DNA from: JAHRVQ01 sp029941905
GTDB taxonomy: Bacteria > Pseudomonadota > Gammaproteobacteria > Pseudomonadales > Azotimanducaceae
Direction: 5' to 3'
NCBI GenBank assembly: GCA_029941905.1
Contig: JAPYTQ010000001.1
Coordinates: forward strand, 310,001-374,000
Length of the DNA stretch: 64,000 bases
Within the stretch, counting starts at the first letter, position 1. Each line of letters begins with the position of its first letter. The notes under the pieces were generated by a model, which worked only from the letters and a program-made list of their open reading frames with translations, was not told the DNA's origin and searched no databases. This document shows, piece after piece, positions 38,247-46,839 of this stretch. The position numbers were made by a program, and so were the translations under genes.

Positions 38247-40132
38247 CTAGCTCACTGGCGCAAAAACCGGAGCCGAAACTGGATCACTCGATCTTTGACG
38301 CGGACATCCATGGCCAGTCCATGAACATGGTTTATCTGGGTCGTATCTTTAGCTGGATCGGACCCCATAAGAAACTTGCCGGGTTTAGCATCGTGCTGGT
38401 TATGATGGCATCGCTTCTTGCCGTGCTGCTGCCTGTCGTTATCAGCCGGGTCGTGATAGATGGTGTAATAGTTGGCAACCAGCCTGATCTGGTGTTACCG
38501 GATTTCGGAATGAACGCCCTCAACAACTGGCTGGTACACCACACAGGTTGGCAAAGTATTGTTTCCGCCTGTTTTATCTACGGCGTATTCACTATCTTGT
38601 GCCACATCTTTTATCATTTTCACCGGATAACCTTCGCCCGAACCGTACTACACGCTTTAAGGGATATACGCCTCGATTTGTTCGCGCACATGGAACACCG
38701 ACCCTCCTCCTTCTACGACAAAGTAGCGGTGGGACGAGTCATGACCCGTATCACGAATGACGTACAAGCGTTGTTCGAACTGTTGATGGGCATGGGGATG
38801 CTGATTGGCGAATTCGTCCCTTTCTTTATTGCGCTGATTATCATGCTGGCAATAGATGTGCGTCTCACCCTTTACCTGTTACTGGCAATTCCGGTGTTTG
38901 CATTTATCACTTATTTTTTTCGGCTGGCCACAAGGCGTGTTTACAGACTGATTCGCAACTCGGTCTCACAGCTCAATCAAAACCTGCAGGAAAATCTCAG
39001 CGGCATGCAGGTTGTTCAACTCAGCAATCGCGAAGAGAAAAACCTCGACGTGTATCGTGATATCAACCGCGAGAACCAGCAACACGAAATCAAAGCCATC
39101 AAGCTCGAAACCGGCTACGGCGCTTTTATGGACAATATGGTTAACCTCGCACTGGCCGTGATTCTTTGGTTCGGGGGCGGTTCTGTTCTGCAGGAGCTCA
39201 TATCACTGGGTAGCATCATATTATTTACCCAATTTGTTGATATGTTCATTCGGCCGATTCGAGTGTTGGGGATGCAATACAATGTTCTGTTTCGTGCCAT
39301 GGCCAGCGCCGAAAGAATCTTCCAGGCTCTCGATTGGCACGAGCAGATAAGGGAACCGGATCAACCTTCAGTGCTACCAACACGAATCCGGGGGAAACTG
39401 GAGTTTCGAAACCTGTCCTTTGGCTACGACGACCAGGATGTTTTACACGATGTTTCACTTACGATAGAACCTGGAGAAAAACTGGCGATCGTTGGCCCGA
39501 CAGGTTCAGGCAAGAGCACCCTGATTCGGCTACTCGGGCGTTTTTACGATTTCGATGATGGGACCATTTTCCTCGATGATATTGATCTGAACCAAATTCA
39601 ATCGAGTGAAGTCCGCCGCCGGGTTGGGGTTGTGCTTCAGGATTTCCATATATTCTCCGGTTCGATTCTTGATAATATTATGCTTGGAAACCCGAACATT
39701 ACTCGTGAACTGGCGATTGACGCAGCGAAAATAGTCCATGCAGACAAGTTTATCGAAGCACTGCCACTGGGCTATGACACACCGCTGGTGGAACGTGGCC
39801 AAAACCTCTCCCAGGGTGAACGACAACTGCTCGCATTCGCTCGTGTGCTGGCAGCAGATCCCGAAATCCTGATCCTGGATGAAGCAACCGCCAGCATCGA
39901 TACGGAAACCGAACAGCTTATTCAGGACGGTTTGAGGAAAATCATGCAGGATCGAACCTCTATTTTGATAGCGCACCGGCTCCAAACCATACAGGAAGCA
40001 GATCGCATTCTGGTACTGAAACATGGCCGGGTAAAAGAGCTAGGTGGCCACGACGAACTGATGGCCCAAAAAGGTATCTACTACACCTTAAACCAGCTGC
40101 AATTTCAGGACGTATCTTCAACCCCTGAATAG
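38243..40132 (+). CDS. ABC exporter half-transporter, catalytic partner (MdlB-like)
   Basis: 629 residues with six membrane helices and an ATPase domain. Walker A is GPTGSGKST and Walker B ILILDEATASID, with a normal catalytic Glu. The signature motif is LSQGE, not LSGGQ. Combined with the Asp in the partner, one of the two ATP sites in the dimer is fully canonical and the other is degenerate, as in TM287/288. An N-terminal extension of about 40 residues precedes the first helix. It overlaps the upstream gene by four bases. Function: ATP-driven export. Confidence 0.9.
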   Translation: MTSSLAQKPEPKLDHSIFDADIHGQSMNMVYLGRIFSWIGPHKKLAGFSIVLVMMASLLAVLLPVVISRVVIDGVIVGNQPDLVLPDFGMNALNNWLVHHTGWQSIVSACFIYGVFTILCHIFYHFHRITFARTVLHALRDIRLDLFAHMEHRPSSFYDKVAVGRVMTRITNDVQALFELLMGMGMLIGEFVPFFIALIIMLAIDVRLTLYLLLAIPVFAFITYFFRLATRRVYRLIRNSVSQLNQNLQENLSGMQVVQLSNREEKNLDVYRDINRENQQHEIKAIKLETGYGAFMDNMVNLALAVILWFGGGSVLQELISLGSIILFTQFVDMFIRPIRVLGMQYNVLFRAMASAERIFQALDWHEQIREPDQPSVLPTRIRGKLEFRNLSFGYDDQDVLHDVSLTIEPGEKLAIVGPTGSGKSTLIRLLGRFYDFDDGTIFLDDIDLNQIQSSEVRRRVGVVLQDFHIFSGSILDNIMLGNPNITRELAIDAAKIVHADKFIEALPLGYDTPLVERGQNLSQGERQLLAFARVLAADPEILILDEATASIDTETEQLIQDGLRKIMQDRTSILIAHRLQTIQEADRILVLKHGRVKELGGHDELMAQKGIYYTLNQLQFQDVSSTPE

Positions 40133-40301
40133 CCATGGAAGTTTTGCGGTTATGTCCCTGTGGTGTTATAAACTTCACTCAACCATGGAAACTCTGATTA
40201 AGTGGATATGTAGAGAAACCTTGATCAGAGATTCCCGGTAAATTTAACCAATTCAGGGTTACCCCAAAGGGTTGAGCGTTGAATTGCGAGAGGAGTAGTC
40301 A

Positions 40302-41195
40302 ATGAGCGAGTTTGAAGGAAAGGTTGTCGCCATTACCGGCGCAGGCGGCGGTTTAGGAAAAGCCCATGCCCTGGAATTTGCAAAGAGAGGCGCCAAGGTT
40401 GTGGTCAACGATCTGGGTGGGGCCGTTGATGGTGCCGGTTCCAGCGACGCAGCCGATGCTGTCGTAGACGAAATCACAGCTGCTGGTGGCGCTGCAATAG
40501 CGAATAAGGCTTCCGTGTCAGATCGGGCCGGGGCTAAAAGTATCATCACCGATGCGGTTGATGCTTACGGGACCATTGATATATTGGTTAACAACGCAGG
40601 CATCCTGCGGGACAAATCATTCAAAAATATGACCCTGGATGAGTGGGATCTTGTAATGAATGTCCACATGAATGGAACAGCCTACGTCACGCATGCCGCC
40701 TGGCCAATCATGTACGAAAAAAACTATGGTCGCATTATCTGTACATCGTCCGGCTCCGGTATATGGGGTAATTTTGGCCAGGCTAACTACGGCGCAGCGA
40801 AAATGGCTATGCTCGGATTCATGAATGTGCTTGCACTAGAAGGTCGATCACACAATATTCACATCAACTGCCTTGCCCCTGGTGCAGCGACGCGTATGAC
40901 CGCATCCATCCCTGGACGAGACGAGATAGATGTGGATAATCCACCACCCGAACGCGCACCTTCCCTGGTGACTCCTGCTGTCATTTACATGGCCAGTGAA
41001 GATGCTCCAACCGGGAAAACTTTCCAGGCATCATCCGGCAATTTCTCGATGGCATCCATGTTCAGTAACGAGGGGTCCACCCTTGGTGTCGATGCGACGT
41101 TCGAGAGCTTCCATGAAAACCTGGATGCAATCACTGATATGGGCAAGGCAGAAGAAGGTAGTGCGTTCCGACGACGCCAGGCCAAAAAAAGTTAG
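40302..41195 (+). CDS. SDR-family dehydrogenase, 3-hydroxyacyl-CoA (17beta-HSD4-like) type
   Basis: 297 residues with GAGGAG eight bases upstream. The cofactor motif is TGAGGGLGKAHA, followed by VVVNDLGGAVDG, the pattern of peroxisomal multifunctional enzyme-type hydroxyacyl-CoA dehydrogenases. NNAGILRD, SSGSGIWGNFGQANYGAAK (catalytic Ser, Tyr, Lys) and NCLAPGAATRM follow. It probably oxidises a 3-hydroxyacyl-CoA or a related steroid/terpenoid intermediate, which would fit with the acyl-CoA dehydrogenase nearby. It is encoded alone. Confidence 0.88.
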   Translation: MSEFEGKVVAITGAGGGLGKAHALEFAKRGAKVVVNDLGGAVDGAGSSDAADAVVDEITAAGGAAIANKASVSDRAGAKSIITDAVDAYGTIDILVNNAGILRDKSFKNMTLDEWDLVMNVHMNGTAYVTHAAWPIMYEKNYGRIICTSSGSGIWGNFGQANYGAAKMAMLGFMNVLALEGRSHNIHINCLAPGAATRMTASIPGRDEIDVDNPPPERAPSLVTPAVIYMASEDAPTGKTFQASSGNFSMASMFSNEGSTLGVDATFESFHENLDAITDMGKAEEGSAFRRRQAKKS

Positions 41196-41281
41196 TGTGT
41201 CATGTTTTTCAACAGCTACCTGCTGTCTTTCGACCCAGGTAGCTGATTGAACTTCAACGACAAGATCTCTCGGGCGGCGCG

Positions 41282-43084
41282 ATGAAAAATCTCTTAGTGG
41301 CCACAGGCTTCATGATTGTTGGCTTTTTTATCGGAGTCTGGTTTCAAAAACCTGCTTTAGAAGATGAAAGCTCCGTCCCGGTAAGCCGCCTCCAACTTAA
41401 AAGGACTGGAGATTTAATTGACCGCCGAACCTCGACCGCCAAAATTGACTCAACGATTGCGGACCAGGCCCTGACTTTCGACGATATCAGCCAGCAACCA
41501 TCGGTGTTCCAACAGTTATTTACTGCTTACCAGCTTGCGTTGAATGCCGATATGGCTGAACTCGAAAATTACATTGACCTCAGTGCCCGTTCAAAAGACC
41601 CGTTCTACAATTACAATCTGGTCACGGCGTTTCTGGAAAGGTTTACCATGCTTGATCCCCTGTTAGCAATAGAATATGTCGAGTCCAACTATCGCCTTGA
41701 TCGCAACATGTTCATTCCGCATATTGTTACCAGTTGGATTCGTTTTCACCCGGAAGCCGCGATCGACTACTTTCGAACGATTGATAGCCTGCAAATGAAA
41801 CGGACCCTGGGGATGCGATTACTTGCAGATCCAACATTACAAAGAGTAGGACTCGAACAGGAAATTATTCAATTATTGGGCCCAAATTCCGATTTTATCA
41901 TCGCCCAGATTCGTTCCACTCAACTTCCACTTGAGCAGGCATTCGATGAAATATTCTCAACCCAGGGTAATCTCCATTCACCTCAATTAATGACCGTAAT
42001 CGCTCGCTGGGTTTACCGGGACTTCGATGGCCTGGTTACCAGGATCAGTGAGATCACCAACGAGACGCAGCGACAGTCACTTTTAGCGCAAGCCTACAAT
42101 GTCTATGCAAGTAGCTTTCCCGAGGCCGCATTGGACCATGTTAGAACCTACCAACCAGACTCGTTTTTCCTGGAGGAACAAATACTGGGTATACTGGCCT
42201 ACCATGATCCACTGAGTGCACGTCCCCTGATAGAGGACTATCTGAGTAGACACGACAGCAGTTCCCTGCTCAACAACTTGCTGTCAAACTGGGTTAGCAC
42301 CAATCCTGCCCAGGCATTGCAATATGTCGAGACACTCACCGAAACTCAAAAACTGAATGCATACCAATCCCTGGCAACATCATATATGCAAAGCCATCCC
42401 CAAGAGGCGTTAGACTGGATTCTGGAGCTTGATCCAAAATACCAGCACGTCAAAGAAATGGCTTTCTCTGTTGTTACTGACCAGAACGTTGATTTTATAG
42501 AGCAAGCCATCGATGGAATTCGTCATACAGGGCTCAGGCAGCAGGCATTCATCAGCATTGCTCAATACAAATCCAGTATCGATCCGCAAACAGCCTTGGA
42601 TTGGCTGGTAACTTACGAGGAAGACCCAGCCTACCTGCCTGCCCTGCAACGCGTTCTGGGCAATTGGGCTTATCGGGATCCTGCCGCGGCTGCCCGGGAG
42701 GTTGAAAAACAACTCAATGCGGAAGGCATGATGCCCGTCATCCATCAGATTGCCCAGTCCTGGTATTCAAGGGATGAGGAAGCAGCTATTCGATGGGTTA
42801 ACTCACTGGACGATAGCCAGGCACGAGTCGCCGCGCTCAGCTCACTGGCGATACAAGTCGTATACCAGGATCCAGACCATGCGGTTGAGATGATTAACCA
42901 GTTACCCGAAGGCCAGCATCAAGCCAATGCCAAACGCAACATAGCTTACACCTGGGCTTCCCAAAACCCTGATCAGATTGACGAAATAATAGAAACTCTC
43001 GATTTAAACGAAGAAGAAGCCGATCAGATACGACAGATAATTCAGCAGACACCGGGAATTGTCCGCGAATTTCCAACCCATTAG
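41282..43084 (+). CDS. Membrane-anchored helical-repeat protein of unknown function
   Basis: 600 residues. One N-terminal membrane segment (about 5-22, VATGFMIVGFFIGVWF) anchors a long soluble domain, probably periplasmic. The rest is built of helical pairs of about 35 residues sharing a loose pattern W(x)3-4(D/N)PxxALxYVxxL: for instance NWVSTNPAQALQYVETL, SYMQSHPQEALDWILEL, QYKSSIDPQTALDWLVTY, NWAYRDPAAAAREVE and SWYSRDEEAAIRWVNSL. This is a solenoid of TPR- or HEAT-like character, not a family I can name. It is followed 31 bases later by the CDP-alcohol phosphatidyltransferase gene. Probably a scaffold or interaction protein. Confidence 0.7.
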   Translation: MKNLLVATGFMIVGFFIGVWFQKPALEDESSVPVSRLQLKRTGDLIDRRTSTAKIDSTIADQALTFDDISQQPSVFQQLFTAYQLALNADMAELENYIDLSARSKDPFYNYNLVTAFLERFTMLDPLLAIEYVESNYRLDRNMFIPHIVTSWIRFHPEAAIDYFRTIDSLQMKRTLGMRLLADPTLQRVGLEQEIIQLLGPNSDFIIAQIRSTQLPLEQAFDEIFSTQGNLHSPQLMTVIARWVYRDFDGLVTRISEITNETQRQSLLAQAYNVYASSFPEAALDHVRTYQPDSFFLEEQILGILAYHDPLSARPLIEDYLSRHDSSSLLNNLLSNWVSTNPAQALQYVETLTETQKLNAYQSLATSYMQSHPQEALDWILELDPKYQHVKEMAFSVVTDQNVDFIEQAIDGIRHTGLRQQAFISIAQYKSSIDPQTALDWLVTYEEDPAYLPALQRVLGNWAYRDPAAAAREVEKQLNAEGMMPVIHQIAQSWYSRDEEAAIRWVNSLDDSQARVAALSSLAIQVVYQDPDHAVEMINQLPEGQHQANAKRNIAYTWASQNPDQIDEIIETLDLNEEEADQIRQIIQQTPGIVREFPTH

Positions 43085-43115
43085 CCGGACTGGCTATAGA
43101 CTAGTAACTACAAGC

Positions 43116-43730
43116 ATGTTTGATTCACAGTTAAGAGACTGGATCGACCCACCCCTTAACAAACTTGGCTCAATGTTAGTCGAAGCGCGCATAAAGCCAA
43201 ATGATATTACTATTGCAGGGTTTGTTATTGGAATAATAGCGGTCCCACTTATTGCATTACATTATTATAAACTGGCATTCGTGTTCGTATTAGTTAATCG
43301 GCTTATGGATGGACTTGATGGTGCCGTGGCTCGGCAATCATCCGCAACTCACGCCGGAGGCTATCTGGACATTGTCCTGGATTTCATTTTTTATTCCGCC
43401 GTCGTATTCGGCTTCGCTTTGGCTGAGTACGATAACGCGGTCTATAGCGCCTTTTTGATCTTCAGTTTTATCGGGACAGGAACCACCTTTCTGGCTTTCG
43501 CAATATTCGCCCAGAAACTAGGTTTACAATCCAATCATCAGGGTGAGAAGTCATTCTATTATCTTACGGGGCTCGTAGAAGGATTCGAGACAATCGTGGC
43601 CCTCGCGCTGATGTGTTTGCTGCCCGATTATTTCTCGGTGATCGCGTTGCTATTCGGGATTCTTTGCTGGATTTCCACACTGGCGAGAATTTTTATGGCA
43701 GTGGAATTGTTGGACAAGCATTCGAAATGA
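43116..43730 (+). CDS. CDP-alcohol phosphatidyltransferase family protein
   Basis: 204 residues from ATG 43116; the frame extends upstream into the previous gene. The family signature DGxxAR(x)8Gxx(x)D(x)3D reads DGLDGAVARQSSATHAGGYL followed by DIVLD, with all acidic metal ligands present. Five or six membrane helices. It transfers a phosphatidyl group from CDP-diacylglycerol, or a related CDP-alcohol, to an alcohol such as glycerol phosphate or inositol phosphate. The acceptor cannot be assigned. It lies at the inner membrane. Confidence 0.88.
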   Translation: MFDSQLRDWIDPPLNKLGSMLVEARIKPNDITIAGFVIGIIAVPLIALHYYKLAFVFVLVNRLMDGLDGAVARQSSATHAGGYLDIVLDFIFYSAVVFGFALAEYDNAVYSAFLIFSFIGTGTTFLAFAIFAQKLGLQSNHQGEKSFYYLTGLVEGFETIVALALMCLLPDYFSVIALLFGILCWISTLARIFMAVELLDKHSK

Positions 43731-43790
43731 TGAAGATTTTATTTTTTTAAATCAATTAGTTGAAGTGTTTTCGGAGATCGGCACCTGATT

Positions 43791-43820
43791 TAAAAAACCA
43801 ATGAGGGCTTGCGCCCTCAC
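43791..43820 (-). terminator. Rho-independent terminator of the RHH gene
   Basis: On the minus strand TGAGGGC and GCCCTCA pair around a four-base loop, followed by TTGGTTTTTT. It starts 12 bases after the RHH stop codon. Confidence 0.75.
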
Positions 43821-43831
43821 TGTGCCTAAAG

Positions 43832-44032
43832 TTAAATCACTTTTTTCTTTTCAAGACGACGCACTAAATCTGCCAGCGTTTTATCAGTAGATGATTTGCT
43901 GAAAGACTCAGTCAGAATATTTGTAATTTCTTTGTTCATCGAAGTGTTGTTCGACTTGGCGCTTCGCTTAATTTTCTTATGCAAGCTTGGTGGCAGTCTC
44001 AAAACAAATTTCACTTGCTCAGCTTCGGCCAT
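43832..44032 (-). CDS. Arc/MetJ-type ribbon-helix-helix DNA-binding protein
   Basis: 66 residues with GGAG eight bases before the ATG. The ribbon is VKFVLRLPPSLHKKIKRSAK and the helix pair follows with SMNKEITNILTES, matching Arc-type (PF03869) repressors. A Lys-rich C-terminal helix ends the protein. No toxin or other partner gene is adjacent, so it is probably a stand-alone regulator. A perfect TATAAT (44073-44078, minus strand) and an imperfect palindrome just upstream suggest autoregulation. Terminated by its own hairpin. Confidence 0.8.
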   Translation of the reverse strand: MAEAEQVKFVLRLPPSLHKKIKRSAKSNNTSMNKEITNILTESFSKSSTDKTLADLVRRLEKKKVI

Positions 44033-44072
44033 AATATATCTCCATTGGTTAGTTTAGTGTCAAATCCCGCAC

Positions 44073-44113
44073 ATTATAAATGAACAGCACCATTTGTTAC
44101 TGTAAGCAGTTAC
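44073..44113 (-). promoter_or_regulatory. Promoter and possible operator of the RHH gene
   Basis: A TATAAT -10 box lies at 44073-44078 on the minus strand. The 18-base imperfect palindrome GTTACTGTAAGCAGTTAC (44096-44113, one mismatch) sits where the -35 region would be, where a dimeric RHH protein could block polymerase. The remainder of the 44033-44389 gap is AT-rich and has no clear coding sequence. Confidence 0.45.
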
Positions 44114-44389
44114 ATTGGTGAGCAATTTGTGGCGTCAACATCATACCAATACCAACAGGATGATAGCAATCAGATACTTCAAAAGATTCGATATGGTTGT
44201 TGTTACTATATTTACTCGGCCTGTTTTATTGAATTTTCCATCGCTTATTCCATATAGGCTATTAGGCTATTATTTTTATTCCAAACATTTGAGCGCTCAC
44301 CGAATCCTTTTCCACACGAACAGTCAGGCTATTCATTCGACCCTTGTGCGCTAAGGTTGATATGATGACAACATCGGTCACCGGAAAAA

Positions 44390-45709
44390 ATGCTTTTGCA
44401 GTCCACTAATCGAAAAAAAGTCTTCCATATTGCATGGCCAATTATTCTTTCAAACTTATCCACTCCACTTCTCGGTCTCGTTGATACCGCTGTAATCGGC
44501 AATCTCGGTGATGCGGCGCTAATCGGCGCAATTGCCCTGGGTGGAATAATATTTAGTTTCCTGTACTGGGGATTCGGGTTTCTGCGTATGGGTACCACCG
44601 GCTTGGTAGCCCAGGCGCAAGGAGCCGGAGACGAAACGGAGGTAAAGGCGGCATTCTATCGAGCCTTTCTTATCGGAGCGTTAATCGGCAGCTTACTATT
44701 AGCCTTGCAGTGTCCCCTTGGCTACCTTGCGTTCCAAATGCTTGATGGTAGTCCAGCTGTTGAAAGCGCTGCACATGCCTACCTGCGAATCCGGATCTGG
44801 GGTGCACCCGTCAGCCTAGCCCATCTCGCAATCATGGGCTTCCTCTTAGGGCAACAAGACACAAGGTCACTACTACTGATCCAGGTTGTTCTCAATGGCA
44901 CGAATATCATTCTGGACTTTGTATTTGTACTGGGATTTGGGTGGGACGTACAAGGCGTCGCCGCGGCGACGGTCATTTCTGAATTCATTGCCATCTGCCT
45001 CGGTACCTATATAGTCATGGGCCGGATACGCTCCCTGAGCGAAACTTACCTCGTGCCGTATCGTACATTACTGGACCGATCTTCTTTACGGCGGATGTTC
45101 GTCGTGAATCGCGACATTATGATCAGAACATTATGTCTCATCTTTGCCTTCGCCTGGTTTGCAAATCAAGGTGCTCAATCGGGAGATATCATTCTTTCTG
45201 CCAACGCAATTCTGATGCAACTGGTGAGTTTTTCTGCCTTCTTTCTTGACGGTTTCGCTCTTGCCGCCGAAAGTCTGGTCGGCCACGCGATTGGTTCAAA
45301 TGACGAGCTGAATTTAAATGTCGCAATACGCCTATCCACAGAACTCGGTGCAATGACCGCGCTGATTCTCTCACTATCAATTTGGCTGCTAGGGACGCCG
45401 GTAATTCATTTACTGACCAATATCGTAGAAGTTCGTGAGACTGCACATCAGTACCTTGTATGGGCGGCTATTGCCCCGATACTTTCGATCTGGTGCTATT
45501 TGCTGGACGGCATTTTTATCGGTGCGACCCGAACAGTCGAAATGCGCAACGCGATGATCATTTCCCTGCTCAGCTTCTTAACCGCCTGGTACTGGTTACA
45601 TGGCCAATTCGGTAATCATGGACTGTGGATGTCGCTACATGTTTATTTTATAGCCCGGGGTCTAACCTTGTGGTTTTATCTGCCAGGACTGAGAAAAATG
45701 GCACCATAA
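44390..45709 (+). CDS. MATE-family efflux protein (DinF-like)
   Basis: 439 residues, 12 helices. The opening IAWPIILSNLSTPLLGLVDT and AVIGNLGDAALIGAIALGG is the DinF branch of the MATE family, with the VDTAVIGNLG motif. The second half starts around IRTLCLIFAFAWFANQGAQS. It probably exports drugs, phytohormone-like compounds or lipids using a cation gradient. It is distinct from the NorM-like protein at 28488. Standalone gene; the LLM gene begins about 60 bases downstream and may be co-transcribed. Confidence 0.88.
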   Translation: MLLQSTNRKKVFHIAWPIILSNLSTPLLGLVDTAVIGNLGDAALIGAIALGGIIFSFLYWGFGFLRMGTTGLVAQAQGAGDETEVKAAFYRAFLIGALIGSLLLALQCPLGYLAFQMLDGSPAVESAAHAYLRIRIWGAPVSLAHLAIMGFLLGQQDTRSLLLIQVVLNGTNIILDFVFVLGFGWDVQGVAAATVISEFIAICLGTYIVMGRIRSLSETYLVPYRTLLDRSSLRRMFVVNRDIMIRTLCLIFAFAWFANQGAQSGDIILSANAILMQLVSFSAFFLDGFALAAESLVGHAIGSNDELNLNVAIRLSTELGAMTALILSLSIWLLGTPVIHLLTNIVEVRETAHQYLVWAAIAPILSIWCYLLDGIFIGATRTVEMRNAMIISLLSFLTAWYWLHGQFGNHGLWMSLHVYFIARGLTLWFYLPGLRKMAP

Positions 45710-45769
45710 ACTTGTTACACTGGGTCAAATTTCTCGCAACAAATCTCGGTGATAGCTAAAGGAGCAATG

Positions 45770-46819
45770 ATGAAAATTTCGATACTAATGAGTTACGCCC
45801 AGGGTTACGTTGGTGCTACCAAAGAAATCATTGAAATGGAGAAAGCCGGACTCGATGTCGTTTGGGTACCAGAGGCTTATTCGTTTGATGGTGTCAGCCC
45901 CATGGGTTATCTCGCCGCGTTAACCAATACAGTGACTATCGCCTCGGGAATTCTGAACATTTACAGCCGGACGCCCACATTAATGGCGATGACGGCTGCA
46001 GGAATCGATGCCCTTTCAGAGGGTCGTTGCATGCTGGGTTTAGGTGCTTCCGGTCCCCAGGTTATCGAGGGGTTTCATGGTGTTCCCTATGACGCACCTA
46101 TGACCCGAATGCGCGAGGTCGTGGAGATCTGCCGAAAAGTGTGGAAGCGGGAAGAGAAGCTCACCCACGATGGCAAAAAGTACCAGATACCTTTGCCTGC
46201 AGATCAAGGCACCGGACTTGGCAAACCCCTGAAGATCATCAACCACCCCTACCGTGAAGAGATTCCAATTGCGCTTGCTACCCTCGGAAATAAGAGCGTC
46301 GAGATGACTGCAGAAATCGCCGATGCCTGGCTACCGGCTTTTTTTATGGCTGAGGGTGCCGACGCCGTCTGGGGAGAGGCTCTAAAACGAGGCAACGCGA
46401 AAAGGGACATGGGTCGTCCCCCGCTGGATATTTACGCCGGTGGTGCAGTTGCCATTGGCGAGGGCCTTGAATCCTACCGAGACATGTCCCGATCCGGGAT
46501 CGCGCTTTATGTTGGCGGCATGGGGGCAAAGGAGAAAAATTTCTACAACCAGATTTTTCGAAAGTATGGTTATGAAGAAGAAGCAGAAGCGATTCAAAAC
46601 CTCTATCTTTCCGGGAGAAAGTCCGAAGCCGAAGCTGCCATTCCACAAAGCTACCTCGATGCAACTTCCCTGGTTGGGCCCGAGGGTTTCGTCAGGGACA
46701 GGTTACAAGCCTACAAGGAAGCTGGAGTCACTTCGCTGAATGTCGGTTTTCTGGGGACCACCACGCAGGAGCGGGTTAAGAATTGTGACTCCCTAAAGAA
46801 CCTTATAGAGAAAATCTAG
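45770..46819 (+). CDS. LLM-class flavin/F420-dependent oxidoreductase (second paralogue)
   Basis: Luciferase-like TIM-barrel enzyme, 349 residues from ATG 45770 (AAAGGAG five bases upstream; ATG 45767 is the alternative). Close relative of the gene at 24447: GLGASGPQVIEGFHGVPYDA, GTGLGKPLKI and a matching YVGGMGAK segment before the final helices. The pattern suggests the F420-type subgroup. Substrate unknown. An MFS transporter gene starts 20 bases downstream, so the pair probably handles one imported or exported compound. Confidence 0.86.
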   Translation: MKISILMSYAQGYVGATKEIIEMEKAGLDVVWVPEAYSFDGVSPMGYLAALTNTVTIASGILNIYSRTPTLMAMTAAGIDALSEGRCMLGLGASGPQVIEGFHGVPYDAPMTRMREVVEICRKVWKREEKLTHDGKKYQIPLPADQGTGLGKPLKIINHPYREEIPIALATLGNKSVEMTAEIADAWLPAFFMAEGADAVWGEALKRGNAKRDMGRPPLDIYAGGAVAIGEGLESYRDMSRSGIALYVGGMGAKEKNFYNQIFRKYGYEEEAEAIQNLYLSGRKSEAEAAIPQSYLDATSLVGPEGFVRDRLQAYKEAGVTSLNVGFLGTTTQERVKNCDSLKNLIEKI

Positions 46820-46839
46820 CGACTAAAGAACCAGCGCCA

